From Streptacidiphilus sp. P02-A3a (GTDB lineage Bacteria > Actinomycetota > Actinomycetes > Streptomycetales > Streptomycetaceae), in the NCBI RefSeq assembly GCF_014084105.1, contig NZ_CP048289.1, forward strand, positions 7,263,922 through 7,327,921: a DNA stretch of 64,000 bases, given 5' to 3'. This document shows positions 35,732 through 46,400 of the stretch, piece by piece (position 1 is the first letter of the stretch; each line of letters begins with the position of its first letter). The position numbers and the translations under genes were made by a program. Under the pieces are notes generated by a model. It saw only the letters and a program-made list of their open reading frames with translations, was not told the DNA's origin and ran no database searches.

Positions 35732-37216
35732 CTAGCGGCCCCCGTCGTGGACGCTGAAGGCGCTGCGCCTGGCGGCGCGGGCCACGCCCGGGTCGGGGTG
35801 GGCGGAGGCAACGGCGGCCAGCACCTGCCCGGCGCGCGGATGGCCCACCCGGCGGGCGAGTGCGAACAGCCGCCCCGGATCGCCGTCCGCCGCGCCCTGG
35901 ACATGGCGGACCAGCATCGCGGTGTCACCGTGTTCGAGCACGGCCGCGCCGGTGTCCACCCAGAGCCAGGCGGCGTCGTCCCGGCCGAGGACGTCGGAGG
36001 GCAGCACGCCCTCGTCGGTCTGCTCGGCGAGCCACAGCAGCGCGTACGGGCGCAGCAGCGGCTCGTCCACGCAGTCTCGCACGGCGGGCTCGGCGGGGTG
36101 CCCAGCGACGCGCAGCGCCTCGAAGGCCAGGCCGCGCAGCAGCGCGTCCTCGCCCCTGGCGACCGCCAGCAGGTCGGCCACCGCGCGGTCGGTCTGCCGG
36201 GCGGCGAGCCAGGCCCGGTACTCGGCCCGGGCCGGGCCCGGGGAGTAGCGGGCGCAGGCGGTGAGCAGTTCCAGCGCGGACTGCTCGATGTGACCGGCGG
36301 CGGTCTGGGCGACCATGCAGATCTCTTCGAGCTTGGCGCGGACCGCCCAGTGGCCGAGCGGGGTGAGCTCGGCGCAGCCGTCGGCGGCCTCCTCGCCGTC
36401 CGGGCCGACGCAGTCGGGGCGGCGGACCAGCGCGCCGACGGCGGCGAAGCCGTCGAGCATCCAGTCGAGCACCCCGGCCACCTCGGCCGGGCCCGGGGTC
36501 AGCGTCAGCGCCAGCGCGCTGTCGCCGCGTACCGCCGACACCGCCCAGGCGGCGTGCGGGACCGGCGCGCCCAGGGCCGGGTGCACGCCCCCGTGCCACT
36601 GCTCCTCCAGGCCGCGCCGGAGCAGCTCCCGCAGCTCGGCGAGCGGCACCGGATCGTCCACCAGGTGCAGGAAGGACAGGAGTTGCGGCGCGTGGTCGAC
36701 GGCCAGGCCGGCCAGCGAGGTGAGCGCCCGGTCGGGGACCGGGACCAGCAGCGTCCAGGCGTCGAACAGCGCGGCCCAGCCGCGCAGCACCGCCTCGTCG
36801 TCGTGCTCCCAGGCGTGCAGCCGCCAGCCGGGGCCCGCTCCGCTGCCGCGCAGCTCGATCAGGCCGGTCAGGCGGGCGCGTTCCCAGGCTTCAGCGGCGG
36901 CGGGCACGGTCAGGGCGAGGGCGAGCCCGGCGGCGTGGGCGTCGGCCTCGTGGAGGTCTCCGCGCCGGTCGACGCTGGGGAGTTCCCCGGCCCAACGGGC
37001 GATCCGTACCGCGTCCGCCAGCAGCCTGCGGGCGAGCGGGGACAGTTGGGCGGGTCCTGGCAGCCCGGCCGGCGGCGTGCGTCGGGCTTGGGTGGAGGAT
37101 CGGGGCGGGGCGCTGCTGCGTGGCTGCGTGGGAAGCACAGCCGTGGGCAGCCTGGTCACCTGAGCGGTGCCACCCACAGGTCGGGCATCACGGTCGCGCG
37201 AGTTCCGGGACGTCAC
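35732..37216 (-). CDS. Conserved hypothetical protein, helical, HEAT-like C-terminus
   Basis: 494 residues, no signal or membrane segment. The first 55 residues are Pro/Thr/Arg-rich and probably disordered. The middle has ELTPLGHWAVRAKLEE. The C-terminal 170 residues are Ala/Leu-rich helices ending in VLAAVASAHPDPGVARAARR, which looks like a HEAT/PBS repeat. Function unknown. GTG start at 37216 with GGGGAAG ten bases ahead; a later GTG (37159) would remove part of the disordered region. Same strand as the GS-like gene, 49 bases apart. Confidence 0.75.
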   Translation of the reverse strand: MTSRNSRDRDARPVGGTAQVTRLPTAVLPTQPRSSAPPRSSTQARRTPPAGLPGPAQLSPLARRLLADAVRIARWAGELPSVDRRGDLHEADAHAAGLALALTVPAAAEAWERARLTGLIELRGSGAGPGWRLHAWEHDDEAVLRGWAALFDAWTLLVPVPDRALTSLAGLAVDHAPQLLSFLHLVDDPVPLAELRELLRRGLEEQWHGGVHPALGAPVPHAAWAVSAVRGDSALALTLTPGPAEVAGVLDWMLDGFAAVGALVRRPDCVGPDGEEAADGCAELTPLGHWAVRAKLEEICMVAQTAAGHIEQSALELLTACARYSPGPARAEYRAWLAARQTDRAVADLLAVARGEDALLRGLAFEALRVAGHPAEPAVRDCVDEPLLRPYALLWLAEQTDEGVLPSDVLGRDDAAWLWVDTGAAVLEHGDTAMLVRHVQGAADGDPGRLFALARRVGHPRAGQVLAAVASAHPDPGVARAARRSAFSVHDGGR

Positions 37217-37303
37217 GCCGTGCAGTCTTCCCCGTTGGCGGGGCAGTTGTCACATCCTCAGCTCCAGCGGCTTCCAACGTGTCCCGGAATGGTGACGGAA
37301 GGG

Positions 37304-38413
37304 TCACAGGAGGGGCGTGAGGAAACGGCGTACGGTGTCCTCGTAGCCGCTCGGATCGGAGTTCCACAGCGCCTCGTGCTCGGCTCCGGGAAACTCCCGG
37401 TACCAGACGAGGTCGTCCCGGAGGGCGGCCAGCCGACGCGCGGGCCCGACCGGGGCGACCGTGTCGTCCGGGCTGTGCATCAGCAGCACCGGGGCGCGCA
37501 GGTCGTCGCCGAGCGCCAGCCGGTCGATGTCCCCCGGGTCCACCCCGGAGCGGCCCTCGGCGGCGCGGGCGCCGAGGACGGCCAGGGCGTCCGGGACGCC
37601 GCGCCGGGCGGCCCGGCGGCGGGCGGTGTCGCGCCAGTCCAGCACCGGGGAGTCCAGCACGATCCCGCGCACGCTGTGCCGCCAGGCGGAGCGGTCGGCG
37701 GTCTGCAGCACCATGGTCGCGCCCAGGCCCCAGCCGTAGAGCAGGATCTGCCCGGCGCCGGAGTCCAGCGCCAGCCGCACGGCCGCGTCGACGTCGCGCC
37801 ACTCGGTCTCGCCGAAGTGCCCGATGCCGTCGGCCGAGGGCGGCGCGTCCGGGTCGTTGCGGTAGCTGACGGCCAGCGCGGGCACCTTGAGCCGGTGCAG
37901 CACCGGCAGCAGCGGCAGCGTCTGCTGCCGGTCGGTGCCGGAGCCGTGCACCGCGACCACCCACAGGTCGCGGACGCCGGGCAGCTGCCAGGCCGGCATC
38001 GGGCCCAGCTCACCGGGCACGGCGACGGTGTCGAACCTCAGGCCCAGCGCGCTGCCGGGGTCGCCGGTGTACACCTGCGGGGTGATCCGCACGGCGGTCC
38101 CGGCGGCCGGTACCGGGCCCGACTCCAGGGCGCGGACCACGGTCTGCGGGCCGGTGCCGAGGACCTCACCGACCACCGCCCGGTTCCGCTCGCCCCACTC
38201 CAGCCCGTAGCGGCCCCGGCGCTGCGTCTCCCAGCCGCGGGTCAGCTCGACCCGGTCCAGTGCCGAGGCGTGCACCCGCAGGCCGCCCGCCTCGGCGTCG
38301 GCGTGCTTGGGCCGGACCGAGAACTCGGACACGGCCCGGCCGGCCGCCAGCGCGACCGCGCCCGCCGCGACGGCGGTGGCGCCGACCGCGGCTGCTGCCA
38401 TTCCCCAACGCAA
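37304..38413 (-). CDS. Alpha/beta hydrolase, membrane-anchored
   Basis: About 369 residues from a TTG preceded by AGGGAG; ATG 38401 and GTG 38419 are alternatives. An Ala/Val-rich N-terminal segment (AAAAVGATAVAAGAVALAAG) looks like a membrane anchor. The hydrolase core has VVAVHGSGTDRQQTLPLL, the acid loop PVLLMHSPDDTVAPVGPARR and the terminal GAEHEALWN with catalytic His. The nucleophile elbow reads LYGWGLGATMVL, with Gly-Trp-Gly-Leu-Gly where Ser is expected, so the usual nucleophile Ser appears to be missing. It may be a non-hydrolytic member or use another residue. Divergent from the FAD oxidase gene. Confidence 0.8.
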   Translation of the reverse strand: MRWGMAAAAVGATAVAAGAVALAAGRAVSEFSVRPKHADAEAGGLRVHASALDRVELTRGWETQRRGRYGLEWGERNRAVVGEVLGTGPQTVVRALESGPVPAAGTAVRITPQVYTGDPGSALGLRFDTVAVPGELGPMPAWQLPGVRDLWVVAVHGSGTDRQQTLPLLPVLHRLKVPALAVSYRNDPDAPPSADGIGHFGETEWRDVDAAVRLALDSGAGQILLYGWGLGATMVLQTADRSAWRHSVRGIVLDSPVLDWRDTARRRAARRGVPDALAVLGARAAEGRSGVDPGDIDRLALGDDLRAPVLLMHSPDDTVAPVGPARRLAALRDDLVWYREFPGAEHEALWNSDPSGYEDTVRRFLTPLL

Positions 38414-38644
38414 TGTCACTCCCTGCGGTCGGTGGTGCCTCGTTCGTTGCCTCTCGGTACCGGTACTCCTGCCCGCCATCCCAGTCCCGACCCGCGCCGG
38501 GCGCCAGCGGGGCGCGTCCGTTCGGGCGGCACCGGCCGACGCTGTGTCGGCATTGCCGCCGCACGCCTGACACTGTGCGCGTTGCCGCCGGCCATGCCGG
38601 TGGATACGGTCCGACAAACCCCCGGCTCGGAAGCAGGTCCACTG

Positions 38645-40060
38645 ATGGGCTCGTCCGCCACCGCCAACGGCGGTGTCTCGTTCTGGTACTCGTCGATCGG
38701 GATCCCGGAGCCGCGCTCGCCGCTCGACGGCTCGGCCGAGGCCGACGTCTGCGTGGTCGGCGGCGGCTACACCGGCCTGTGGACCGCGTACTACCTGAAG
38801 AAGGCTGATCCGAGCCTGCGGGTGACCGTGCTGGAGCAGCGCTTCTGCGGGTACGGCGCCTCCGGCCGCAACGGCGGCTGGCTCTACAACGGCTTCGCCG
38901 GGCGCGGGGTCTTCGCCCGGACCTACGGCAAGGCCGGGGCCGTCGCCATGCAGCGGGCGATGACCCGGGCGGTGGACGAGGTGGTCGAGGTCTGCGCGGC
39001 CGAGGGCATCGACGCGGACGTGGTCAAGGGCGGGGTCCTGGAAGTCGCCCACACCCCGGCCCAGCTGTCCCGGCTGCGCGAGTACGTCGCCGGGGAGCAC
39101 GCCTACGGCGAGACCGACCAGCGGCTGCTCGGCGCGGCCGAGGCGGCGGCGCGGATCGGCGTGGCCGGGGTGCTCGGCGGCAGCTGGACCCCGCACGGCG
39201 CCCGGATCCAGCCCGCGAAGCTGGTCCAGGGGCTGGCCCGGGTGGTCCGGGCGATGGGCGTGACCGTGCACGAGGGCACCGCGGTCCGGGAGATCCTGCC
39301 CGCCGCCGACGGCCGCCCGGCCCGGGCGGTCACCGCGACCGGCACCGTCTCGGCGCGGTTCGTGCTGCGCGCGACCGAGGGCTTCACCTCGGCGCTGCGC
39401 GGGGAGCGGCGCTCCTGGCTGCCGATGAACTCGTCCATGATCGTGACCGACCCGCTGCCCGGGTCCTTCTGGGACTCGGTCGGCTGGGCGGGCCGGGAGA
39501 CCCTGGGCGACATGGCACACGCGTACATGTACGCGCAGCGGACCGCCGACGACCGGATCGCGCTGGGCGGGCGCGGGGTGCCGTACCGCTTCGGCTCGCG
39601 CACCGACAACGACGGGCGGACCCCGCAGCAGACCATCGACCAGCTGCGGGAGATCCTGGTCCGGTTCTTCCCGGCGGCCGGGCGGACCGGGATCGCGCAC
39701 GCCTGGTCCGGGGTGCTCGGGGTGCCCCGCGACTGGTGCTCCACGGTGGAGCTGGACCGGGCGTCCGGCCTGGGCTGGGCGGGCGGCTACGTCGGCAGCG
39801 GCGTGACCACCACCAACCTGGCCGCGCGGACCCTGCGCGACCTGGTGCTGCGGGAGCACGGCTCGCGCGGCGACACCGAGCTCACCGCGCTGCCGTGGGT
39901 CGGCCACCAGGTCCGCCGCTGGGAGCCGGAGCCGCTGCGCTGGATCGGCGTGCACGGCATGTACGCCGCGTACCACGCCGCCGACCGGCAGGAGCTCGCC
40001 GGGCGGGCCACCACCTCGCCGATCGCCCGGGTCGCGGACGTGATCTCCGGGCGGCACTGA
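38645..40060 (+). CDS. FAD-dependent amine oxidoreductase (PuuB/DAO-like)
   Basis: 471 residues. FAD site ADVCVVGGGYTGLWTAYYLK near residue 32, then GYGASGRNGGWLYNGFAG (typical of gamma-glutamylputrescine oxidase and related DAO proteins), GARIQPAKLVQGLARVV and the C-terminal GWAGGYVGSGVTTTNLAART. It oxidises a secondary or primary amine to imine with O2. With the GS-like ligase it would fit a glutamylated-amine route, but gene distance is 3 kb and strands differ. The ATG follows a weak GGAAGCAGG. Confidence 0.85.
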   Translation: MGSSATANGGVSFWYSSIGIPEPRSPLDGSAEADVCVVGGGYTGLWTAYYLKKADPSLRVTVLEQRFCGYGASGRNGGWLYNGFAGRGVFARTYGKAGAVAMQRAMTRAVDEVVEVCAAEGIDADVVKGGVLEVAHTPAQLSRLREYVAGEHAYGETDQRLLGAAEAAARIGVAGVLGGSWTPHGARIQPAKLVQGLARVVRAMGVTVHEGTAVREILPAADGRPARAVTATGTVSARFVLRATEGFTSALRGERRSWLPMNSSMIVTDPLPGSFWDSVGWAGRETLGDMAHAYMYAQRTADDRIALGGRGVPYRFGSRTDNDGRTPQQTIDQLREILVRFFPAAGRTGIAHAWSGVLGVPRDWCSTVELDRASGLGWAGGYVGSGVTTTNLAARTLRDLVLREHGSRGDTELTALPWVGHQVRRWEPEPLRWIGVHGMYAAYHAADRQELAGRATTSPIARVADVISGRH

Positions 40061-40125
40061 GGCCCGGAGCCGGGCGGGCACCGGCGGCGGGCGGGCGGCG
40101 GCGACAGGCAGTGACCGGGCGTGGG

Positions 40126-40157
40126 CGCTCCGAGATGCGGAAACGCCGCTCGGAGCG
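40126..40157 (+). terminator. Hairpin after FAD oxidase gene
   Basis: CGCTCCGAG (40126-40134) pairs perfectly with CTCGGAGCG (40149-40157) around a 14-base loop, 65 bases after the stop and 58 before the next small gene. Confidence 0.55.
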
Positions 40158-40215
40158 GACGCTGGACTCCGGGGGAATCGACCGGACCGCAGCACTCGAC
40201 GACCTTGGGGTGCCC

Positions 40216-40512
40216 ATGTCTGTTCTTGCCTGGCTTCTCATCGCCCCACTGGGGCTGCTCGTCATCCTCGGTCTCGCCTGGTTCGAGGACCGCATGCTGC
40301 GCCCGCCGGCGAGCCCGGCGGAGCAGGTGCTGCAACGCCAGGCCGGAGCGGAGGTCGCGCCCCGGCGGCGCGCCCTGCCGCGGGCGAACGCGGTGGAGCA
40401 GGTCGCCGAGCAGGTCGCGCAGGGCACGGCGGAGCTGCTGAGCCTGGTCAGGCTCCAGCCCCGGCGCACCGCCGAGCAGCCGAAGGCGCGGGGGCGGGAC
40501 AGCGCGGCCTGA
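40216..40512 (+). CDS. Small single-pass membrane protein
   Basis: 98 residues. The N-terminal hydrophobic segment LAWLLIAPLGLLVILGLAWF is followed by a charged, Arg/Gln/Glu-rich cytoplasmic part with NAVEQVAEQVAQGTAELLSL, probably helical. Function unknown. It ends 60 bases before the cobalamin riboswitch and is not part of that transcript. Confidence 0.6.
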   Translation: MSVLAWLLIAPLGLLVILGLAWFEDRMLRPPASPAEQVLQRQAGAEVAPRRRALPRANAVEQVAEQVAQGTAELLSLVRLQPRRTAEQPKARGRDSAA

Positions 40513-40572
40513 GCGCCGCGCCGGTGTGAGAAGAGTCGCGAGGCCGCGTGTTGACGGTCGGTCCGGCGGCGT

Positions 40573-40742
40573 GGTGGGATCGGTGGGCCAAACGGAGGCA
40601 TGGAGAGGAAGCCGGTGCGAATCCGGCGCGGTCCCGCCACTGTCACCGGGGAGCGCTCTCGAACGACGGCCACGGCAGTGGGTTCCACTGCGGGAAGGCC
40701 CGGGAGCGTGTCGATCCGGAAGCCAGGAGACTCTCGCCGCCG
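40573..40742 (+). ncRNA. Cobalamin riboswitch
   Basis: Core elements are easily read: GGAAGCCGGTGCGAATCCGG at about 40607-40626, then GCGGTCCCGCCACTGT, a variable arm, a GCAGTGGGTTCCACTGC hairpin, and the B12 box GAAGCCAGGAGACT ending at 40732. It binds adenosylcobalamin or a relative and lowers expression of the downstream cobalamin genes when B12 is plentiful. Start and end are approximate. Confidence 0.95.
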
Positions 40743-40787
40743 GTTCGTCGATCCAGGGCGCGGACCCTGAGTGAGGACATCCACGCC

Positions 40788-40847
40788 ATGCGCGCTTCGC
40801 CCCAGCCCCCGCACGACGCCCCCGCCCTTCCGCAGCCGCCCCGCTGA
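40788..40847 (+). CDS. Possible 19-residue leader peptide before cobD
   Basis: ATG with GAGGA ten bases ahead, then 18 codons rich in Pro, His and Ala (MRASPQPPHDAPALPQPPR), stop TGA. The cobD GTG follows 5 bases later and has no ribosome site of its own. Translation of the leader could therefore feed cobD by re-initiation and pass the riboswitch signal on. Not proven; it may be non-coding. Confidence 0.4.
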   Translation: MRASPQPPHDAPALPQPPR

Positions 40848-40852
40848 CCGCC

Positions 40853-41890
40853 GTGCGCAGCGCCCTCGCGCTGGGCGTCGCGGCCGGGTACGCCGCCGAC
40901 GCCGCCTTCGGCGACCCCCGGCGCGGACACCCGGTGGCCGGGTTCGGCCGCGCCGCCACCGCTCTGGAGCAGCGGATCTGGCGGGACCACCGGGGCACCG
41001 GCGCGGTCTTCACCGCGCTCTGCGTCGGCACGGTCGCGGTCGGCGCGCTGGGCGCCGAGCGCGCGGTGCGCGGCAGCGGCGCGGGCCGGGCCCTGCTGGC
41101 GGGCGCGGCGACCTGGACGGTACTCGGCGGCGCGTCGCTGGTCCGCGAGGCGCGCACGGTCGGCCGGGCGCTGGAGGCCGGTGACCTGGCCGCCGCCCGG
41201 GAGCGGCTGCCGTACCTGTGCGGCCGCGACCCGCGCGAGCTGACGGAGCAGCAACTCGCCCGCGCGGTGGTCGAGTCGGTCGCCGAGAACACCGCCGACG
41301 CGGTGGTCAACGCGCTGGTCTGGGGCGCGCTGGCGGGTGTGCCCGGGCTGCTGGCGTTCCGCGCGGTGAACACCCTGGACGCCATGGTCGGCCACCGCTC
41401 GCCGCGCTGGCTGCGCTTCGGCTGGGCCTCGGCCCGGCTGGACGACGCCGCGGGCTGGCCCGGCGCCCGGGTGACCGCGCTGCTGACCGTGGCGGCGGCG
41501 GAGCCCGCGCGCCGGGCCGACGCCTGGCGGGTCTGGCGGCGCGACGCCGCCGCGCACCCGAGCCCCAACGCCGGACAGGCGGAGGCGGCCTTCGCGGGCG
41601 CGCTGGGGGTGCGCCTGGGCGGGACGCTGACGTACCCGCACAGCGCGGAGGGCGGCGACTCCGTCGGGGGTGGTCGGGCGGCGGGCGGCCGGACCGAGCA
41701 CCGGGCGGTGCTGGGCGGCGAGGCGCGGCCGGTGGCGGTCGCGGACATCGAACGGGCGTGCGTGCTGTCGCGGCGGGTCGGCCGGCTGGCCGCGGGCGCG
41801 GCGGTCGCCGCCTCACTGCTGGGGGCTTCGGGCCTGCTCAGGTCATCCGGGTTGCCCGGGTTTCGATCGAACCGCAGGGGGCGGCGTTGA
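40853..41890 (+). CDS. cobD: Adenosylcobinamide-phosphate synthase (CobD/CbiB)
   Basis: 345 residues, integral membrane. Seen: [20 protein letters not shown] near the N-terminus, the signature [20 protein letters not shown] near residues 139-158, [20 protein letters not shown] and a [20 protein letters not shown] block. It attaches the aminopropanol arm to adenosylcobyric acid. GTG start without a ribosome site. A Gly-rich insert ([18 protein letters not shown]) near residue 268 is longer than usual. Its stop overlaps the cobQ TTG start (TTGA). Confidence 0.93.
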   Translation: MRSALALGVAAGYAADAAFGDPRRGHPVAGFGRAATALEQRIWRDHRGTGAVFTALCVGTVAVGALGAERAVRGSGAGRALLAGAATWTVLGGASLVREARTVGRALEAGDLAAARERLPYLCGRDPRELTEQQLARAVVESVAENTADAVVNALVWGALAGVPGLLAFRAVNTLDAMVGHRSPRWLRFGWASARLDDAAGWPGARVTALLTVAAAEPARRADAWRVWRRDAAAHPSPNAGQAEAAFAGALGVRLGGTLTYPHSAEGGDSVGGGRAAGGRTEHRAVLGGEARPVAVADIERACVLSRRVGRLAAGAAVAASLLGASGLLRSSGLPGFRSNRRGRR

Positions 41891-43383
41891 ACGGGGCACT
41901 ACTGGTCGCCGGGACCACCAGCGACGCGGGCAAGAGCGTGGTCACCGCCGGGATCTGCCGCTGGCTGGCCCGGCAGGGCGTCTCGGTGGCGCCGTTCAAG
42001 GCGCAGAACATGTCGCTGAACTCCTTCGTCACCGCCGACGGCGCGGAGATCGGCCGGGCCCAGGCGATGCAGGCCGCCGCCGCCGGGATCGAGCCGCAGG
42101 CGGCGATGAACCCGGTGCTGCTGAAACCGGGCTCGGACAGCCGCAGCCAGGTCGTGGTGCTCGGCCACCCGGTGGCCGAGGTCGGCGCGCTGGACTACCA
42201 CGAGCGCAAGCCCGCGCTGCTGCGGATCGCCCTGGACTGCCTGGCCGACCTGCGCCGCCGGTACGACGTGGTGGTCTGCGAGGGGGCGGGCTCCCCCGCC
42301 GAGATCAACCTGCGCGACCGCGACCTGGCCAACATGGGCCTGGCGACGGCCGCCGCGCTGCCGGTGGTGGTGGTCGGCGACATCGACCGGGGCGGCGTGT
42401 TCGCGTCCATGTTCGGCACCCTGGCGCTGCTGTCCGCCGAGGACCAGGCGCACATCGGCGGCTGGATCGTGAACAAGTTCCGCGGCGACCAGCGGCTGTT
42501 GCAGCCGGGGCTGGACATGCTGCTGAAGCTGACCGGGCGGCCGACGCTGGGCGTGCTGCCGATGCTGTCCGGGCTCTGGCTGGACGCCGAGGACTCGCTG
42601 GACCTGGCCGGACTGGCCGACCGCGCCCCGTCCGAGGCCCCGCACGGGCGGGAGGTGCTGCGGGTGTCGGTGGTGCGGCTGCCCCGGCTGTCCAACTTCA
42701 CCGACGTCGACGCGCTGGCGCAGGAGCCGGGCGTGCTGGTGCGCTGGGCCACCCGGCCGCAGGAGCTGGCCGACGCCGACCTGGTGGTGCTGCCCGGCAG
42801 CCGGGCCACCGTCGCCGACCTGGCCTGGCTGCGCGAGCGCGGCCTGGACACGGCGCTGGCCGAGCGGGCCGCGCTGGGGCTGCCGCTGCTCGGCGTCTGC
42901 GGCGGCTACCAGATGCTCGGGCGGACGCTGGTGGACGAGGTGGAGTCGCGGGCCGGGACCGTTCCGGGGCTCGGGCTGCTGCCGGTCCGGACCTGGTTCG
43001 CCCAGGAGAAGACCCTGGCCCGGCCGGTCGGCGAGGCCTACGGGGAGACCGTCGCCGGATACGAGATCCACCACGGGGTGGTCAGCGTGGAGGGCGGCGA
43101 GCCGTTCCTGGACGGCTGCCGGTCCGGCTCGGTCTGGGGCACCACCTGGCACGGCGCGCTGGAGAACGACGGCTTCCGCCGGGCCTTCCTGCGGGAGGCC
43201 GCCGCACTGGCCGGACGGGCGTTCAGCCCCGCGCCGGACACCTGCTTCGCCGCCGCCCGCGAGCAACGGCTCGACCGGCTGGGCGACCTGATCGCCGAGC
43301 ACGCCGACACCGGGGCGCTGCTGCGGCTGATCGAGGGCGGCGTGCCGCGGGGACTGCCGTTCGTGCCGCCCGGCGCGCCGTGA
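41887..43383 (+). CDS. cobQ: Cobyric acid synthase
   Basis: 498 residues. ATP site [17 protein letters not shown] at the N-terminus, [20 protein letters not shown] and RAQAMQAAA. The C-terminal glutaminase domain has the nucleophile Cys in [15 protein letters not shown] and His in [14 protein letters not shown]. It amidates four side chains of adenosylcobyrinic acid a,c-diamide. Start taken as TTG with AGGGGG ahead, because no ATG or GTG precedes the P-loop in this frame and TTG overlaps the cobD stop. Confidence 0.95.
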   Translation: MNGALLVAGTTSDAGKSVVTAGICRWLARQGVSVAPFKAQNMSLNSFVTADGAEIGRAQAMQAAAAGIEPQAAMNPVLLKPGSDSRSQVVVLGHPVAEVGALDYHERKPALLRIALDCLADLRRRYDVVVCEGAGSPAEINLRDRDLANMGLATAAALPVVVVGDIDRGGVFASMFGTLALLSAEDQAHIGGWIVNKFRGDQRLLQPGLDMLLKLTGRPTLGVLPMLSGLWLDAEDSLDLAGLADRAPSEAPHGREVLRVSVVRLPRLSNFTDVDALAQEPGVLVRWATRPQELADADLVVLPGSRATVADLAWLRERGLDTALAERAALGLPLLGVCGGYQMLGRTLVDEVESRAGTVPGLGLLPVRTWFAQEKTLARPVGEAYGETVAGYEIHHGVVSVEGGEPFLDGCRSGSVWGTTWHGALENDGFRRAFLREAAALAGRAFSPAPDTCFAAAREQRLDRLGDLIAEHADTGALLRLIEGGVPRGLPFVPPGAP

Positions 43384-43446
43384 GCGCCGCCGCCGCCTCT
43401 TCGTGAGTTCAGCGATTCATCTGTCATGACGACAAGGGAGTTCACC

Positions 43447-46400
43447 GTGGCCAGCCAGGCCGAGCAGGACCCGATCCAGCCACCGAGCGGCGCGACCGTC
43501 CTGCTGCTGTCCACCGCCGACACCGACCTGCTGGCGGCCCGCACCGCCGACGCGGGCTACCGCATCGGCAACCCGTCGCGGATCGACCCGGGCACCGAAC
43601 TGCCCGAACTGCTGCGCGGCGCGGACGTGGTGGTGGTCCGGCTGCTCGGCGGGCGGCGCGCCTGGGAGGAGGGCCTCGCGGTGATCACCGCCTCCGGCCT
43701 GCCGACCGTGCTGCTCGGCGGCGAGGCGGTGCCGGACGCCGAGCTGATGGGCATGTCCTCGGTACCGGCCGGCGTGGTCGCCGAGGCGCTGACGTACCTG
43801 GTCGAGGGCGGACCGGCGAACCTCGGTGAGCTGGCCCGGTTCCTGTCCGACACCGTGCTGCTGACCGGCGAGGGCTTCGCCGCGCCGCAGCCGATGCCGC
43901 AGTACGGCGTCAGCGGCGAGCGCGACTGGGTCGAGGGGCGGCCGAGCGTCGCGGTGCTGTTCTACCGCGCGCACGAACTGTCCGGGAACACCCGGTTCGT
44001 GGAGACCCTGTGCGAGGCGGTGGAGGCGAAGGGCGGCAACGCGCTGCCGGTCTTCTGCGGCACGCTGCGCGGCGCCGACCCGGGTCTCTACCAACTGCTC
44101 GGCCGCTGCGACGCGGTGGTGGCCACGGTGCTGGCCTCGGGCGGCACGGTCGCCGCCGACGCCTCGGCCGGGGGCGACGAGGAGAGCTGGGACATGGGCG
44201 CGCTGGCGGAGCTGGACGTGCCGGTGCTCCAGGGCCTGTGCCTGACCTCCAGCCGCGCCGCCTGGGAGGCCTCGGACGCGGCGCTGACGCCGATGGACGC
44301 GGCCATGCAGGTCGCCATCCCGGAGTTCGACGGCCGGATCATCACCGTCCCGTTCTCCTTCAAGGAGCTGGGCACGGACGGCATCCCGGGCTATGTCGCC
44401 GACCCGGAGCGGGCCGCGCGGGTGGCCGGGATCGCGCTGCGGCACGCGGCGCTGCGGCACAAGCCCAACGCCGAGAAGAAGATCGCGGTGGTGTTCACCG
44501 CCTACCCGACCAAGCACTCCCGGGTCGGCAACGCCGTCGGCCTGGACACCCCGGCCTCGGCCGTGCGGCTGCTCGACTCGCTGCGCGAGGCCGGTTACGG
44601 GGTAAGTGGATACCCCTCCAGCGGTGACGAACTGATCCACCGTCTGATCGCGGCCGGGGGCCACGACGTGGAGTGGCTGACCGAGGAGCAGCTGCGGGCC
44701 GCCCCGGCGCGGGTGCCGCTGGCCGACTACCGGGGCTGGTTCGAGGCACTGGAACCGGAGTTGCGGGAGGGGGTGCGCCGCCACTGGGGCGAGGCCCCGG
44801 GCAGCCTGTACGTCGACGGCGACGAGATCGTGCTGGCGTCACTGGAGTTCGGCAACGTGGTGCTGATGATCCAGCCGCCGCGCGGCTTCGGCGAGAACCC
44901 GATCGCCATCTACCACGACCCCGACCTGCCGCCCTCGCACCACTACCTGTCGGCCTACCGCTGGCTGGAGCGGTCCTGGGGCGCGGACGCGATCATCCAC
45001 CTGGGCAAGCACGGCACCATGGAGTGGCTGCCGGGCAAGGGCCTCGGCCTGTCGGCCGGGTGCGCGCCGGACGCGGTACTCGGCGAACTGCCGCTGGTCT
45101 ACCCGTTCATCGTGAACGACCCGGGCGAGGGCACCCAGGCGAAGCGGCGCGGGCACGCCACGGTGGTGGACCACCTGGTGCCGCCGATGGCCCGCGCCGA
45201 CACCTACGGCGACCTGGCCAAGCTGGAGCAACTGCTGGACGAGTACGCCCTGGTGAAGGATCTGGACCCGGCGAAGGCCCCGGCCGTGCGGGCGCAGATC
45301 TGGACCCTGGTGAAGGCCGCCGAGCTGCACCACGACCTGCATGTGGACGACCAGCCGGACGAGGACGCCTTCGACGAGTTCGTCATGCACATCGACGGCT
45401 ACCTGTGCGAGATCAAGGACGTGCAGATCCGGGACGGGCTGCACATCCTCGGCGGCGGCCCGGTCGGCGAGGCGCGGGTGAACCTGGTGCTGGCGGTGCT
45501 GCGCTCGGCGCAGGTGTGGGGCGGCAAGGCGGACGCGCTGCCGGGTCTGCGGGCCTCGCTGGCGCGGGAGTTCGGCGTGGTGGAGAAGGAGCTGCTGGCC
45601 CGGCCCGGTGCCCCCGCTCAGGCAAGTGCCGAGCTTTTGAAGCTGGTTGAGGGACCGTCACGCACCGGCTCGGACGTGGTGGACCTGCTGGAGCAGCTGT
45701 GCCGCCGACTGGCCGAGGGCATGGAGGCGGCCGACTGGGCGCCGACCGCCGCCGGTCCGCTGGTGGTCGAGGTGATGGGACGTCATCTTCCGGACGCGGT
45801 AGCGGTGCTGGAGTTCGCGGCGCACGAGGTGGTGCCCCGGCTGGAGCGGACCACGGACGAGCTGACGCACGTGCTGCGCGCGCTGCGCGGCGGCTACGTC
45901 CCGGCCGGTCCCTCCGGATCGCCGACCCGCGGCCTGGTCAACGTGCTGCCGACCGGGCGCAACTTCTACTCGGTGGACCCGAAGGCCATCCCCTCCCGGC
46001 TGTCCTGGGAGGTCGGCCAGGCCCTGGCCGACTCGCTGGTCGAGCGGTACCTGACCGACAACGGCGAGTACCCGCGCTCGGTGGGCCTGACCGTGTGGGG
46101 CACCTCCTGCATGCGCACCCAGGGCGACGACATCGCCGAGATCCTGGCGCTGCTCGGCTGCCGCCCGCTCTGGGACGACGCCTCGCGCCGGGTGACCGGC
46201 TTCGAGGTCGTCCCGGCGGCCGAACTCGGGCGCCCGCGCATTGATGTGACGGTCCGTATCTCCGGCTTCTTCCGGGACGCCTTCCCGCACGTGGTCGGGC
46301 TGCTGGACGACGCGGTGCGGGCGGTGGCCGAGCTGGACGAGCCGGACCACGTCAACTACGTGCGCGCGCACGTCGAGCAGGACACCGCCGAGCACGGCGA

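Noticed and set aside
35372-38644. A very long plus-strand open frame (over 1000 codons) running into the FAD oxidase gene
   Set aside because: It is antisense to the GS-like, hypothetical and hydrolase genes, has no domain, and is Arg/Ala/Gly/Pro-rich as expected of a GC-rich shadow frame. The real gene starts at 38645.
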